From Climacium dendroides (lineage: Eukaryota; Streptophyta; Bryopsida; Hypnales; Climaciaceae), in NCBI GenBank assembly GCA_950106755.1, contig OX467085.1, positions 310,001 to 374,000 on the forward strand: 64,000 nt of DNA, read 5' to 3'. This document shows, piece after piece, positions 40,524-53,395 of the stretch (position 1 is the first letter of the stretch; every line of letters starts with the position of its first letter). The notes under the pieces were generated by a model. It had not been told where the DNA came from. It saw only the letters and a list, made by a program, of their open reading frames with translations, and made no database searches. Position numbers and translations under genes: made by a program.

Positions 40524-42445
40524 ATTCATAGAGAAATGAAGTTTAAGAGAACCCTATTGATTCCCCACAGTTCTTCAATTGAACTTGTTTCAAAAAAAAG
40601 ACTCTAGAAATCATGTTGGATTTGATAGACACCAAACCAATAAATTATATCGATTTGACGTGGAAGCATGTCCGAAAACATAACACACAAGTTGCAAACC
40701 TTCAAAATAATTAGGATTCATAGAAAAATGAAGTTTAAGGGAACCCTGTTGATTCCCCACACTTCTTCAATTGAACTTGTTTTAAAATAAAAGACTCTAG
40801 AAATCATGTTGGATTTGATACACACCAAACCAATAAATTATATCGATTTGACGTGGAAGCATGTCCGAAAACATAACACACAAGTTGCAAACCTTCAAAA
40901 TAATTAGGATTCATAGAAAAATGAAGTTTAAGAGAACCCTATTGATTCCCCACAGTTCTTCAATTGAACTTGTTTCAAAAAAAAGACTCTAGAAATCATG
41001 TTGGATTTGATAGACACCAAACCAATAAATTATATCGATTTGACGTGGAAGCATGTCCGAAAACATAACACACAAGTTGAAAACCTTCAAAATAATTAGG
41101 ATTCATAGAAAAATGAAGTTTAAGAGAACCCTATTGATTCCCCACACTTCTTCAATTGAACTTGTTTTAAAATAAAAGACTCTAGAAATCATGTTGGATT
41201 TGATAGACACCAAACCAATAAATTATATCGATTTGACGTGGAAGCATGTCCGAAAACATAACACACAAGTTGCAAACCTTCAAAATAATTAGGATTCATA
41301 GAAAAATGACGTTTAAGAGAACCCTGTTGATTCCCCACATTTCTTCAATTGAACTTGTTTTAAAAAAAAGACTCTAGAAATCATGTTGGATTTGATAGAC
41401 ACCAAACCAATAAATTATATCGATTTGACGTGGAAGCATGTCCGAAAACATAACACACAAGTTGAAAACCTTCAAAATAACTAGGATTCATAGAAAAATG
41501 AAGTTTAAGAGAACCCTATTGCTTCCCCACACTTCTTCAATTGAACTTCTTTTAAAAAAAAGACTCTAGAAATCATGTTGGATTTGGTAGACACCAAACC
41601 AATAAATTATATCGATTTGACGTGGAAGCATGTCCGAAAACATAACACACAAGTTGCAAACCTTCAAAATAATTAGGATTCATAGAGAAATGAAGTTTAA
41701 GAGAACCCTATTGATTCCCCACAGTTCTTCAATTGAACTTGTTTCAAAAAAAAGACTCTAGAAATCATGTTGGATTTGATAGACACCAAACCAATAAATT
41801 ATATCGATTTGACGTGGAAGCATCTCCGAAAACATAACACACAAGTTGAAAACCTTCAAAATAATTAGGATTCATAGAAAAATGACGTTTAAGAGAACCC
41901 TATTGATTCCCCACACTTGTTCAATTGAACTTGTTTTAAAAAAAAGACTCTAGAAATCATGTTGGATTTGATAGACACCAAACCAATAAATTATATCGAT
42001 TTGACGTGGAAGCATGTCCGAAAACATAACACACAAGTTGAAAACCTTCAAAATAATTAGGATTCATAGAAAAATGAAGTTTAAGAGAACCCTGTTGATT
42101 CCCCACACTTCTTCAATTGAACTTGTTTTAAAATAAAGACTCTAGAAATCATGTTGGATTTGATAGACACCAAACCAATAAATTATATCGATTTGACGTG
42201 GAAGCATGTCCGAAAACATAACACACAAGTTGAAAACCTTCAAAATAATTAGGATTCATAGAAAAATGAAGTTTAAGAGAACCCTGTTGATTCCCCACAC
42301 TTCTTCAATTGAACTTGTTTTAAAAAAAAGACTCTAGAAATCATGTTGGATTTGATAGACACCAAACCAATAAATTATATCGATTTGACGTGGAAGCATG
42401 TCCGAAAACATAACACACAAGTTGAAAACCTTCAAAATAATTAGG
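40524..42445. repeat. Large segmental duplication, copy 1
   Basis: The order is GTTTCAAAA; AAGGGAACC/CCTGTTG with AAAATAAAAG (193 bp); GTTTCAAAA; AAAATAAAAG (193 bp); ATGACGTTTAAG; CTTCTTTTA with GGTAGAC; GTTTCAAAA with CATCTCCG; ATGACGTTTAAG with CACTTGTTC; AAAATAAAG; GTTTTAAAA. This matches 43407-45520, with one extra monomer there. The rare CATCTCCG (41821) and ACTTGTTC alleles confirm common descent. Confidence 0.9.
42254..42445. repeat. Representative 192-bp monomer
   Basis: This copy shows the common layout. Positions 1-26 are an A-rich lead. Positions 27-60 hold the variable segment with the CCCCACA box. A 10-bp perfect palindrome is at 42304-42313. An A-tract at 42322-42329 follows, then an XbaI site (TCTAGA) at 42333-42338, a ClaI site (ATCGAT) at 42379-42384, a TGACGTGG motif at 42386-42393, and a short inverted repeat TTGAA-AACC-TTCAA at 42422-42435. 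The copy ends in AATTAGG. Only a few CpGs are present (in the ClaI site, in GACGTGG and in TCCGAA), all in the conserved second half. Most other monomers differ from this copy at a handful of recurrent sites. Confidence 0.95.
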
Positions 42446-43406
42446 ATTCATAGAGAAATGAAGTTTAAGAGAACCCTGTTGATTCCCCACACTTCTTCAA
42501 TTGAACTTGTTTTAAAAAAAAGACTCTAGAAATCATGTTGGATTTGGTAGACACCAAAGCAATAAATTATATCGATTTGACGTGGAAGCATGTCCGAAAA
42601 CATAACACACAAGTTGAAAACCTTCAAAATAATTAGGATTCATAGAGAAATGAAGTTTAAGAGAACCCTATTGGTTCCCCACAGTTCTTCAATTGAACTT
42701 GTTTCAAAAAAAAGACTCTAGAAATCATGTTGGATTTGATAGACACCAAACCAATAAATTATATCGATTTGACGTGGAAGCATGTCCGAAAACATAACAC
42801 ACAAGTTGAAAACCTTCAAAATAACTAGGATTCATAGAAAAATGAAGTTTAAGGGAACCCTGTTGATTCCCCACACTTCTTCAATTGAACTTGTTTTAAA
42901 ATAAAAGACTCTAGAAATCATGTTGGATTTGATAGACACCAAACCAATAAATTATATCGATTTGACGTGGAAGCATGTCCGAAAACATAACACACAAGTT
43001 GAAAACCTTCAAAATAATTAGGATTCATAGAAAAATGAAGTTTAAGAGAACCCTATTGATTCCCCACAGTTCTTCAATTGAACTTGTTTCAAAAAAAAGA
43101 CTCTAGAAATCATGTTGGATTTGATAGACACCAAACCAATAAATTATATCGATTTGACGTGGAAGCATGTCCGAAAACATAACACACAAGTTGAAAACCT
43201 TCAGAATAATTAGGATTCATAGAGAAATGAAGTTTAAGAGAACCCTATTGATTCCCCACAGTTCTTCAATTGAACTTGTTTCAAAAAAAAGACTCTAGAA
43301 ATCATGTTGGATTTGGTAGACACCAAAGCAATAAATTATATCGATTTGACGTGGAAGCATGTCCGAAAACATAACACACAAGTTGAAAACCTTCAAAATA
43401 ATTAGG
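42446..43406. repeat. Five linking monomers between duplication copies
   Basis: Units at 42446, 42638, 42830 (193 bp), 43023 and 43215. TTTGGTAGAC with AAAGCAATAAA occurs at 42446 and 43215. CTATTGGTTCC at 42638 is a private change. Confidence 0.85.
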
Positions 43407-45520
43407 ATTCATAGAGAAATGAAGTTTAAGAGAACCCTATTGATTCCCCACAGTTCTTCAATTGAACTTGTTTCAAAAAAAAGACTCTAGAAATCATGTT
43501 GGATTTGATAGACACCAAACCAATAAATTATATCGATTTGACGTGGAAGCATGTCCGAAAACATAACACACAAGTTGCAAACCTTCAAAATAATTAGGAT
43601 TCATAGAAAAATGAAGTTTAAGGGAACCCTGTTGATTCCCCACACTTCTTCAATTGAACTTGTTTTAAAATAAAAGACTCTAGAAATCATGTTGGATTTG
43701 ATAGACACCAAACCAATAAATTATATCGATTTGACGTGGAAGCATGTCCGAAAACATAACACACAAGTTGAAAACCTTCAAAATAATTAGGATTCATAGA
43801 AAAATGAAGTTTAAGAGAACCCTATTGCTTCCCCACACTTCTTCAATTGAACTTGTTTTAAAATAAAGACTCTAGAAATCATGTTGGATTTGATAGACAC
43901 CAAACCAATAAATTATATCGATTTGACGTGGAAGCATGTCCGAAAACATAACACACAAGTTGCAAACCTTCAAAATAATTAGGATTCATAGAAAAATGAA
44001 GTTTAAGAGAACCCTATTGATTCCCCACAGTTCTTCAATTGAACTTGTTTCAAAAAAAAGACTCTAGAAATCATGTTGGATTTGATAGACACCAAACCAA
44101 TAAATTATATCGATTTGACGTGGAAGCATGTCCGAAAACATAACACACAAGTTGAAAACCTTCAAAATAATTAGGATTCATAGAAAAATGAAGTTTAAGA
44201 GAACCCTATTGATTCCCCACAGTTCTTCAATTGAACTTGTTTTAAAATAAAAGACTCTAGAAATCATGTTGGATTTGATAGACACCAAACCAATAAATTA
44301 TATCGATTTGACGTGGAAGCATGTCCGAAAACATAACACACAAGTTGCAAACCTTCAAAATAATTAGGATTCATAGAAAAATGACGTTTAAGAGAACCCT
44401 GTTGATTCCCCACACTTCTTCAATTGAACTTGTTTTAAAAAAAAGACTCTAGAAATCATGTTGGATTTGATAGACACCAAACCAATAAATTATATCGATT
44501 TGACGTGGAAGCATGTCCGAAAACATAACACACAAGTTGAAAACCTTCAAAATAACTAGGATTCATAGAAAAATGAAGTTTAAGAGCACCCTATTGCTTC
44601 CCCACACTTCTTCAATTGAACTTCTTTTAAAAAAAAGACTCTAGAAATCATGTTGGATTTGGTAGACACCAAACCAATAAATTATATCGATTTGACGTGG
44701 AAGCATGTCCGAAAACATAACACACAAGTTGCAAACCTTCAAAATAATTAGGATTCATAGAGAAATGAAGTTTAAGAGAACCCTATTGATTCCCCACAGT
44801 TCTTCAATTGAACTTGTTTCAAAAAAAAGACTCTAGAAATCATGTTGGATTTGATAGACACCAAACCAATAAATTATATCGATTTGACGTGGAAGCATCT
44901 CCGAAAACATAACACACAAGTTGAAAACCTTCAAAATAATTAGGATTCATAGAAAAATGACGTTTAAGAGAACCCTATTGATTCCCCACACTTGTTCAAT
45001 TGAACTTGTTTTAAAAAAAAGACTCTAGAAATCATGTTGGATTTGATAGACACCAAACCAATAAATTATATCGATTTGACGTGGAAGCATGTCCGAAAAC
45101 ATAACACACAAGTTGAAAACCTTCAAAATAATTAGGATTCATAGAAAAATGAAGTTTAAGAGAACCCTGTTGATTCCCCACACTTCTTCAATTGAACTTG
45201 TTTTAAAATAAAGACTCTAGAAATCATGTTGGATTTGATAGACACCAAACCAATAAATTATATCGATTTGACGTGGAAGCATGTCCGAAAACATAACACA
45301 CAAGTTGCAAACCTTCAAAATAATTAGGATTCATAGAAAAATGAAGTTCAAGAGAACCCTGTTGATTCCCCACACTTCTTCAATTGAACTTGTTTTAAAA
45401 AAAAGACTCTAGAAATCATGTTGGATTTGATAGACACCAAACCAATAAATTATATCGATTTGACGTGGAAGCATGTCCGAAAACATAACACACAAGTTGA
45501 AAACCTTCAAAATAATTAGG
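43407..45520. repeat. Large segmental duplication, copy 2
   Basis: This parallels 40524-42445. The shift is 2883 bp at its 5' side (40716 against 43599) and 3075 bp further on (41294 against 44369), so copy 2 has one additional monomer (192 bp) between those points. CATCTCCG at 44896 and ACTTGTTC in the next unit are shared. The fifth monomer (44561) has AAGAGCACCC as a private change. Confidence 0.9.
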
Positions 45521-46289
45521 ATTCATAGAAAAATGAAGTTTAAGAGAACCCTGTTGATTCCCCACACTTCTTCAATTGAACTTGTTTTAAAAAAAAGACT
45601 CTAGAAATCATGTTGGATTTGATAGACACCAAACCAATAAATTATATCGATTTGACGTGGAAGCATGTCCGAAAACATAACACACAGGTTGAAAACCTTC
45701 AAAATAATTAGGATTCATAGAAAAATGAAGTTTAAGAGAACCCTTTTGATTCCCCACAGTTCTTCAATTGAACTTGTTTCAAAAAAAAGACTCTAGAAAT
45801 CATGTTGGATTTGATAGACACCAAACCAATAAATTATATCGATTTGACTTGGAAGCATGTCCGAAAACATAACACACAAGTTGAAAACCTTCAAAATAAT
45901 TAGGATTCATAGAAAAATGAAGTTTAAGAGAACCCTATTGATTCCCCACAGTTCTTCAATTGAACTTGTTTTAAAATAAAAGACTCTAGAAATCATGTTG
46001 GATTTGATAGACACCAAACCAATAAATTATATCGATTTGACGTGGAAGCATGTCCGAAAACATAACACACAAGTTGCAAACCTTCAAAATAATTAGGATT
46101 CATAGAAAAATGAAGTTTAAGAGAACCCTGTTGATTCCCCACACTTCTTCAATTGAACTTGTTTTAAAAAAAAGACTCTAGAAATCATGTTGGATTTGAT
46201 AGACACCAAACCAATAAATTATATCGATTTGACGTGGAAGCATGTCCGAAAACATAACACACAAGTTGCAAACCTTCAAAATAATTAGG
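45521..46289. repeat. Four linking monomers, one of 193 bp
   Basis: Units at 45521, 45713, 45905 (193 bp) and 46098. The 45713 unit has GACTTGGAAG and an early occurrence of CCCTTTTGATT. ACACAGGTTG ends the first unit. Confidence 0.85.
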
Positions 46290-48210
46290 ATTCATAGAAA
46301 AATGACGTTTAAGAGAACCCTGTTGATTCCCCACACTTCTTCAATTGAACTTGTTTTAAAAAAAAGACTCTAGAAATCATGTTGGATTTGATAGACACCA
46401 AACCAATAAATTATATCGATTTGACGTGGAAGCATGTCCAAAAACATAACACACAAGTTGAAAACCTTCAAAATAATTAGGATTCATAGAAAAATGAAGT
46501 TTAAGAGAACCCTATTGATTCCCCACAGTTCTTCAATTGAACTTGTTTTAAAATAAAAGACTCTAGAAATCATGTTGGATTTGATAGACACCAAACCAAT
46601 AAATTATATCGATTTGACGTGGAAGCATGTCCGAAAACATAACACACAAGTTGCAAACCTTCAAAATAATTAGGATTCATAGAAAAATGAAGTTTAAGAG
46701 AACCCTGTTGATTCCCCACACTTCTTCAATTGAACTTGTTTTAAAATAAAGACTCTAGAAATCATGTTGGATTTGATAGACACCAAACCAATAAATTATA
46801 TCGATTTGACGTGGAAGCATGTCCGAAAACATAACACACAAGTTGAAAACCTTCAAAATAATTAGGATTCATAGAGAAATGAAGTTTAAGAGAACCCTGT
46901 TGATTCCCCACACTTCTTCAATTGATCATGCTTTCAAAAAAAGACTCTAGAAATCATGTTGGATTTGACAGACACCAAACCAATAAATTATATCGATTTG
47001 ACGTGGAAGCATGTCCGAAAACATAACACACAAGTTGCAAACCTTCAAAATAATTAGGATTCATAGAGAAATGACGTTTAAGAGAACCCTGTTGATTCCC
47101 CACACTTCTTCAATTGAACTTGTTTTAAAAAAAAGACTCTAGAAATCATGTTGGATTTGATAGACACCAAACCAATAAATTATATTGATTTGACGTGGAA
47201 GCATGTCCGAAAACATAACACACAAGTTGAAAACCTTCAAAATAATTAGGATTCATAGAAAAATGACGTTTAAGAGAACCCTTTTGATTCCCCACACTTC
47301 TTCAATTGAACTTGTTTCAACAAAAAGACTCTAGAAATCATGTTGGATTTGATAGACACCAAACCAATAAATTATATCAATTTGACGTGGAAGCATGTCC
47401 GAAAACATAACACACAAGTTGAAAACCTTCAAAATAACTAGGATTCATAGAAAAATGAAGTTTAAGAGAACCCTATTGATTCCCCACAGTTCATCAATTG
47501 AAGTTGTTTTAAAATAAAGACTCTAGAAATCATGTTGGATTTGATAGACACCAAACCAATAAATTATATCGATTTGACGTGGAAGCATGTCCGAAAACAT
47601 AACACACAAGTTGCAAACCTTCAAAATAACTAGGATTCATAGAAAAATGAAGTTTAAGGGAACCCTATTGATTCCCCACACTTCTTCAATTGAACTTGTT
47701 TTAAAAAAAAGACTCTAGAAATCATGTTGGATTTGGTAGACACCAAACCAATAAATTATATCGATTTGACGTGGAAGCATGTTCGAAAACATAACACACA
47801 AGTTGAAAACCTTCAAAATAACTAGGATTCATAGAAAAATGAAGTTTAAGAGAACCCTATTGCTTCCCCACACTTCTTCAATTGATCTTGCTTTCAAAAA
47901 AAGACTCTAGAAATCATGTTGGATTTGATAGACACCAAACCAATAAATTATATCGATTTGACGTGGAAGCATGTCCGAAAACATAACACACAAGTTGCAA
48001 ACCTTCAAAATAATTAGGATTCATAGAGAAATGACGTTTAAGAGAACCCTGTTGATTCCCCACACTTCTTCAATTGAACTTGTTTTAAAAAAAAGACTCT
48101 AGAAATCAGGTTGGATTTGATAGACACCAAACCAATAAATTATATCGATTTGACGTGGAAGCATGTCCGAAAACATAACACACAAGTTGCAAACCTTCAA
48201 AATAATTAGG
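46290..48210. repeat. 10-monomer block, copy 1 of a 1921-bp duplication
   Basis: The start is ATGACGTTTAAG with TCCAAAAACAT, then AAAATAAAAG (193 bp, 46482), AAAATAAAG, TTGATCATGC (46867, which creates a BclI site), ATGACGTTT, and CCCTTTTG/GTTTCAACAAAAAG with ATATCAATTT (47251), followed by the CAGTTCATC/GAAGTTG type (47443). These markers recur from 48211 in the same order. Confidence 0.88.
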
Positions 48211-49747
48211 ATTCATAGAAAAATGAAGTTTAAGAGAACCCTATTGCTTCCCCACACTTCTTCAATTGAACTTGTTTTAAAAAAAAGACTCTAGAAATCA
48301 TGTTGGATTTGATAGACACCAAACCAATAAATTATATCGATTTGACGTGGAAGCATGTCCAAAAACATAACACACAAGTTGAAAACCTTCAAAATAATTA
48401 GGATTCATAGAAAAATGAAGTTTAAGAGAACCCTATTGATTCCCCACAGTTCTTCAATTGAACTTGTTTTAAAATAAAAGACTCTAGAAATCATGTTGGA
48501 TTTGATAGACACCAAACCAATAAATTATATCGATTTGACGTGGAAGCATGTCCGAAAACATAACACACAAGTTGCAAACCTTCAAAATAATTAGGATTCA
48601 TAGAAAAATGAAGTTTAAGAGAACCCTGTTGATTCCCCACACTTCTTCAATTGAACTTGTTTTAAAATAAAGACTCTAGAAATCATGTTGGATTTGATAG
48701 ACACCAAACCAATAAATTATATCGATTTGACGTGGAAGCATGTCCGAAAACATAACACACAAGTTGAAAACCTTCAAAATAATTAGGATTCATAGAGAAA
48801 TGAAGTTTAAGAGAACCCTGTTGATTCCCCACACTTCTTCAATTGATCATGCTTTCAAAAAAAGACTCTAGAAATCATGTTGGATTTGATAGACACCAAA
48901 CCAATAAATTATATCGATTTGACGTGGAAGCATGTTCGAAAACATAACACACAAGTTGCAAACCTTCAAAATAACTAGGATTCATAGAAAAATGAAGTTT
49001 AAGAGAACCCTATTGCTTCCCCACACTTCTTCAATTGATCTTGCTTTCAAAAAAAGACTCTAGAAATCATGTTGGATTTGATAGACACCAAACCAATAAA
49101 TTATATCGATTTGACGTGGAAGCATGTCCGAAAACATAACACACAAGTTGCAAACCTTCAAAATAATTAGGATTCATAGAGAAATGACGTTTAAGAGAAC
49201 CCTGTTGATTCCCCACACTTCTTCAATTGAACTTGTTTTAAAAAAAAGACTCTAGAAATCATGTTGGATTTGGTAGACACCAAACCAATAAATTATATCG
49301 ATTTGACGTGGAAGCATGTCCGAAAACATAACACACAAGTTGAAAACCTTCAAAATAATTAGGATTCATAGAAAAATGACGTTTAAGAGAACCCTTTTGA
49401 TTCCCCACACTTCTTCAATTGAACTTGTTTCAACAAAAAGACTCTAGAAATCATGTTGGATTTGATAGACACCAAACCAATAAATTATATCAATTTGACG
49501 TGGAAGCATGTCCGAAAACATAACACACAAGTTGAAAACCTTCAAAATAACTAGGATTCATAGAAAAATGAAGTTTAAGAGAACCCTATTGATTCCCCAC
49601 AGTTCTTCAATTGAAGTTGTTTTAAAATAAAGACTCTAGAAATCATGTTGGATTTGATAGACACCAAACCAATAAATTATATCGATTTGACGTGGAAGCA
49701 TGTCCGAAAACATAACACACAAGTTGCAAACCTTCAAAATAACTAGG
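48211..49747. repeat. Copy 2 of the 1921-bp duplication, with an inserted monomer
   Basis: 48211, 48403 (193 bp), 48596 and 48788 match copy 1 at a shift of 1921. 49172, 49364 and 49556 match at a shift of 2113, so one 192-bp monomer (48980) is extra here. It has the GATCTTGCTTTC/CTTCCCC form, like 47827 in copy 1. Rare ATATCAATTT (49364) is kept. Confidence 0.88.
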
Positions 49748-51667
49748 ATTCATAGAAAAATGAAGTTTAAGAGAACCCTTTTGATTCCCCACACTTCTTC
49801 AATTGATCTTGCTTTCAAAAAAAGACTCTAGAAATCATGTTGGATTTGATAGACACCAAACCAATAAATTATATCGATTTGACGTGGAAGTATGTCCGAA
49901 AACATAACACACAAGTTGCAAACCTTCAAAATAATTAGGATTCATAGAAAAATGACGTTTAAGAGAACCCTGTTGATTCCCCACACTTCTTCAATTGAAC
50001 TTGTTTTAAAAAAAAGACTCTAGAAATCATGTTGGATTTGATAGACACCAAACCAATAAATTATATCGATTTGACGTGGAAGCATGTCCGAAAACATAAC
50101 ACACAAGTTGAAAACCTTCAAAATAATTAGGATTCATAGAGAAATGAAGTTTAAGAGAACCCTGTTGATTCCCCACACTTCTTCAATTGATCTTGTTTTC
50201 AAAAAAAGACTCTAGAAATCATGTTGGATTTGATAGACACCAAACCAATAAATTATATCGATTTGACGTGGAAGCATGTCCGAAAACATAACACACAAGT
50301 TGCAAACCTTCAAAATAATTAGGATTCATAGAGAAATGACGTTTAAGAGAACCCTGTTGATTCCCCACACTTCTTCAATTGAACTTGTTTTAAAAAAAAG
50401 ACTCTAGAAATCATGTTGGATTTGATAGACACCAAACCAATAAATTATATCGATTTGACGTGGAAGCATGTCCGAAAACATAACACACAAGTTGAAAACC
50501 TTCAAAATAATTAGGATTCATAGAGAAATGAAGTTTAAGAGAACCCTTTTGATTCCCCACACTTCTTCAATTGATCTTGCTTTCAAAGAAAGACTCTAGA
50601 AATCATGTTGGATTTGATAGACACCAAACCAATAAATTATATCGATTTGACGTGGAAGTATGTCCGAAAACATAACACACAAGTTGCAAACCTTCAAAAT
50701 AATTAGGATTCATAGAAAAATGACGTTTAAGAGAACCCTGTTGATTCCCCACACTTCTTCAATTGAACTTGTTTTAAAAAAAAGACTCTAGAAATCATGT
50801 TGGATTTGATAGACACCAAACCAATAAATTATATCGATTTGACGTGGAAGCATGTCCGAAAACATAACACACAAGTTGAAAACCTTCAAAATAATTAGGA
50901 TTCATAGAGAAATGAAGTTTAAGAGAACCCTGTTGATTCCCCACACTTCTTCAATTGATCTTGTTTTCAAAAAAAGACTCTAGAAATCATGTTGGATTTG
51001 ATAGACACCAAACCAATAAATTATATCGATTTGACGTGGAAGCATGTCCGAAAACATAACACACAAGTTGAAAACCTTCAAAATAATTAGGATTCATAGA
51101 AAAATGAAGTTTAAGAGAACCCTGTTGATTCCCCACACTTCTTCAATTGATCTTGCTTTCAAAAAAAGACTCTAGAAATCATGTTGGATTTGATAGACAC
51201 CAAACCAATAAATTATATCGATTTGACGTGGAAGCATGTTCGGAAACATAACACACAAGTTGCAAACCTTCAAAATAACTAGGATTCATAGAAAAATGAA
51301 GTTTAAGAGAACCCTATTGCTTCCCCACACTTCTTCAATTGATCTTGCTTTCAAAAAAAGACTCTAGAAATCATGTTGGATTTGATAGACACCAAACCAA
51401 TAAATTATATCGATTTGACGTGGAAGCATGTCCGAAAACATAACACACAAGTTGAAAACCTTCAAAATAATTAGGATTCATAGAGAAATGACGTTTAAGA
51501 GAACCCTGTTGATTCCCCACACTTCTTCAATTGAACTTGTTTTAAAAAAAAGACTCTAGAAATCATGTTGGATTTGATAGACACCAAACCAATAAATTAT
51601 ATCGATTTGACGTGGAAGCATGTCCGAAAACATAACACACAAGTTGAAAACCTTCAAAATAATTAGG
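49748..51667. repeat. 4-monomer HOR (768 bp) followed by mixed units
   Basis: The order is CCCTTTTG/GATCTTGCTTTC with GAAGTATGTCC; ATGACGTTTAAG; GATCTTGTTTTC; then (first copy) AGAGAAATGACG. It runs 49748-50515, and its first three members recur from 50516. GATCTTGTTTTC is seen only at 50132 and 50900. The sixth and later units return to GATCTTGCTTTC types; CATGTTCGGAAAC occurs near 51236. Confidence 0.87.
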
Positions 51668-53395
51668 ATTCATAGAGAAATGAAGTTTAAGAGAACCCTT
51701 TTGATTCCCCACACTTCTTCAATTGAACTTGTTTCAACAAAAAGACTCTAGAAATCATGTTGGATTTGATAGACACCAAACCAATAAATTATATCGATTT
51801 GACGTGGAAGTATGTCCGAAAACATAACACACAAGTTGCAAACCTTCAAAATAATTAGGATTCATAGAAAAATGAAGTTTAAGAGAACCCTTTTGATTCC
51901 CCACACTTCTTCAATTGAACTTGTTTCAACAAAAAGACTCTAGAAATCATGTTGGATTTGATAGACACCAAACCAATAAATTATATCGATTTGACGTGGA
52001 AGCATGTCCGAAAACATAACACACAAGTTGAAAACCTTCAAAATAACTAGGATTCATAGAAAAATGAAGTTTAAGAGAACCCTATTGATTCCCCACAGTT
52101 CATCAATTGAAGTTGTTTTAAAATAAAGACTCTAGAAATCATGTTGGATTTGATAGACACCAAACCAATAAATTATATCGATTTGACGTGGAAGCATGTC
52201 CGAAAACATAACACACAAGTTGAAAACCTTCAAAATAATTAGGATTCATAGAAAAATGAAGTTTAAGAGAACCCTTTTGATTCCCCACACTTCTTCAATT
52301 GAACTTGTTTCAACAAAAAGACTCTAGAAATCATGTTGGATTTGATAGACACCAAACCAATAAATTATATCGATTTGACGTGGAAGCATGTCCGAAAACA
52401 TAACACACAAGTTGAAAACCTTCAAAATAACTAGGATTCATAGAAAAATGAAGTTTAAGAGAACCCTTTTGATTCCCCACACTTCTTCAATTGATCTTGC
52501 TTTCAAAAAAAGACTCTAGAAATCATGTTGGATTTGATAGACACCAAACCAATAAATTATATCGATTTGACGTGGAAGTATGTCCGAAAACATAACACAC
52601 AAGTTGCAAACCTTCAAAATAATTAGGATTCATAGAAAAATGAAGTTTAAGAGAACCCTTTTGATTCCCCACACTTCTTCAATTGAACTTGTTTCAACAA
52701 AAAGACTCTAGAAATCATGTTGGATTTGATAGACACCAAACCAATAAATTATATCGATTTGACGTGGAAGCATGTCCGAAAACATAACACACAAGTTGAA
52801 AACCTTCAAAATAACTAGGATTCATAGAAAAATGAAGTTTAAGAGAACCCTATTGATTCCCCACAGTTCATCAATTGAAGTTGTTTTAAAATAAAGACTC
52901 TAGAAATCATGTTGGATTTGATAGACACCAAACCAATAAATTATATCGATTTGACGTGGAAGCATGTCCGAAAACATAACACACAAGTTGAAAACCTTCA
53001 AAATAATTAGGATTCATAGAAAAATGAAGTTTAAGAGAACCCTTTTGATTCCCCACACTTCTTCAATTGAACTTGTTTCAACAAAAAGACTCTAGAAATC
53101 ATGTTGGATTTGATAGACACCAAACCAATAAATTATATCGATTTGACGTGGAAGCATGTCCGAAAACATAACACACAAGTTGAAAACCTTCAAAATAACT
53201 AGGATTCATAGAAAAATGAAGTTTAAGAGAACCCTATTGATTCCCCACAGTTCATCAATTGAAGTTGTTTTAAAATAAAGACTCTAGAAATCATGTTGGA
53301 TTTGATAGACACCAAACCAATAAATTATATCGATTTGACGTGGAAGCATGTCCGAAAACATAACACACAAGTTGAAAACCTTCAAAATAATTAGG
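51668..53395. repeat. T/U/V monomer zone: tetramer and dimer alternation
   Basis: Three new types dominate. T has CCCTTTTG and GTTTCAACAAAAAG. U has CAGTTCATC, GAAGTTG and AAAATAAAG. V has CCCTTTTG, GATCTTGCTTTC and GAAGTATGTCC. The order from 51668 is T/V hybrid, T, U, T, V, T, U, T, U. All units are 192 bp. Confidence 0.9.
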
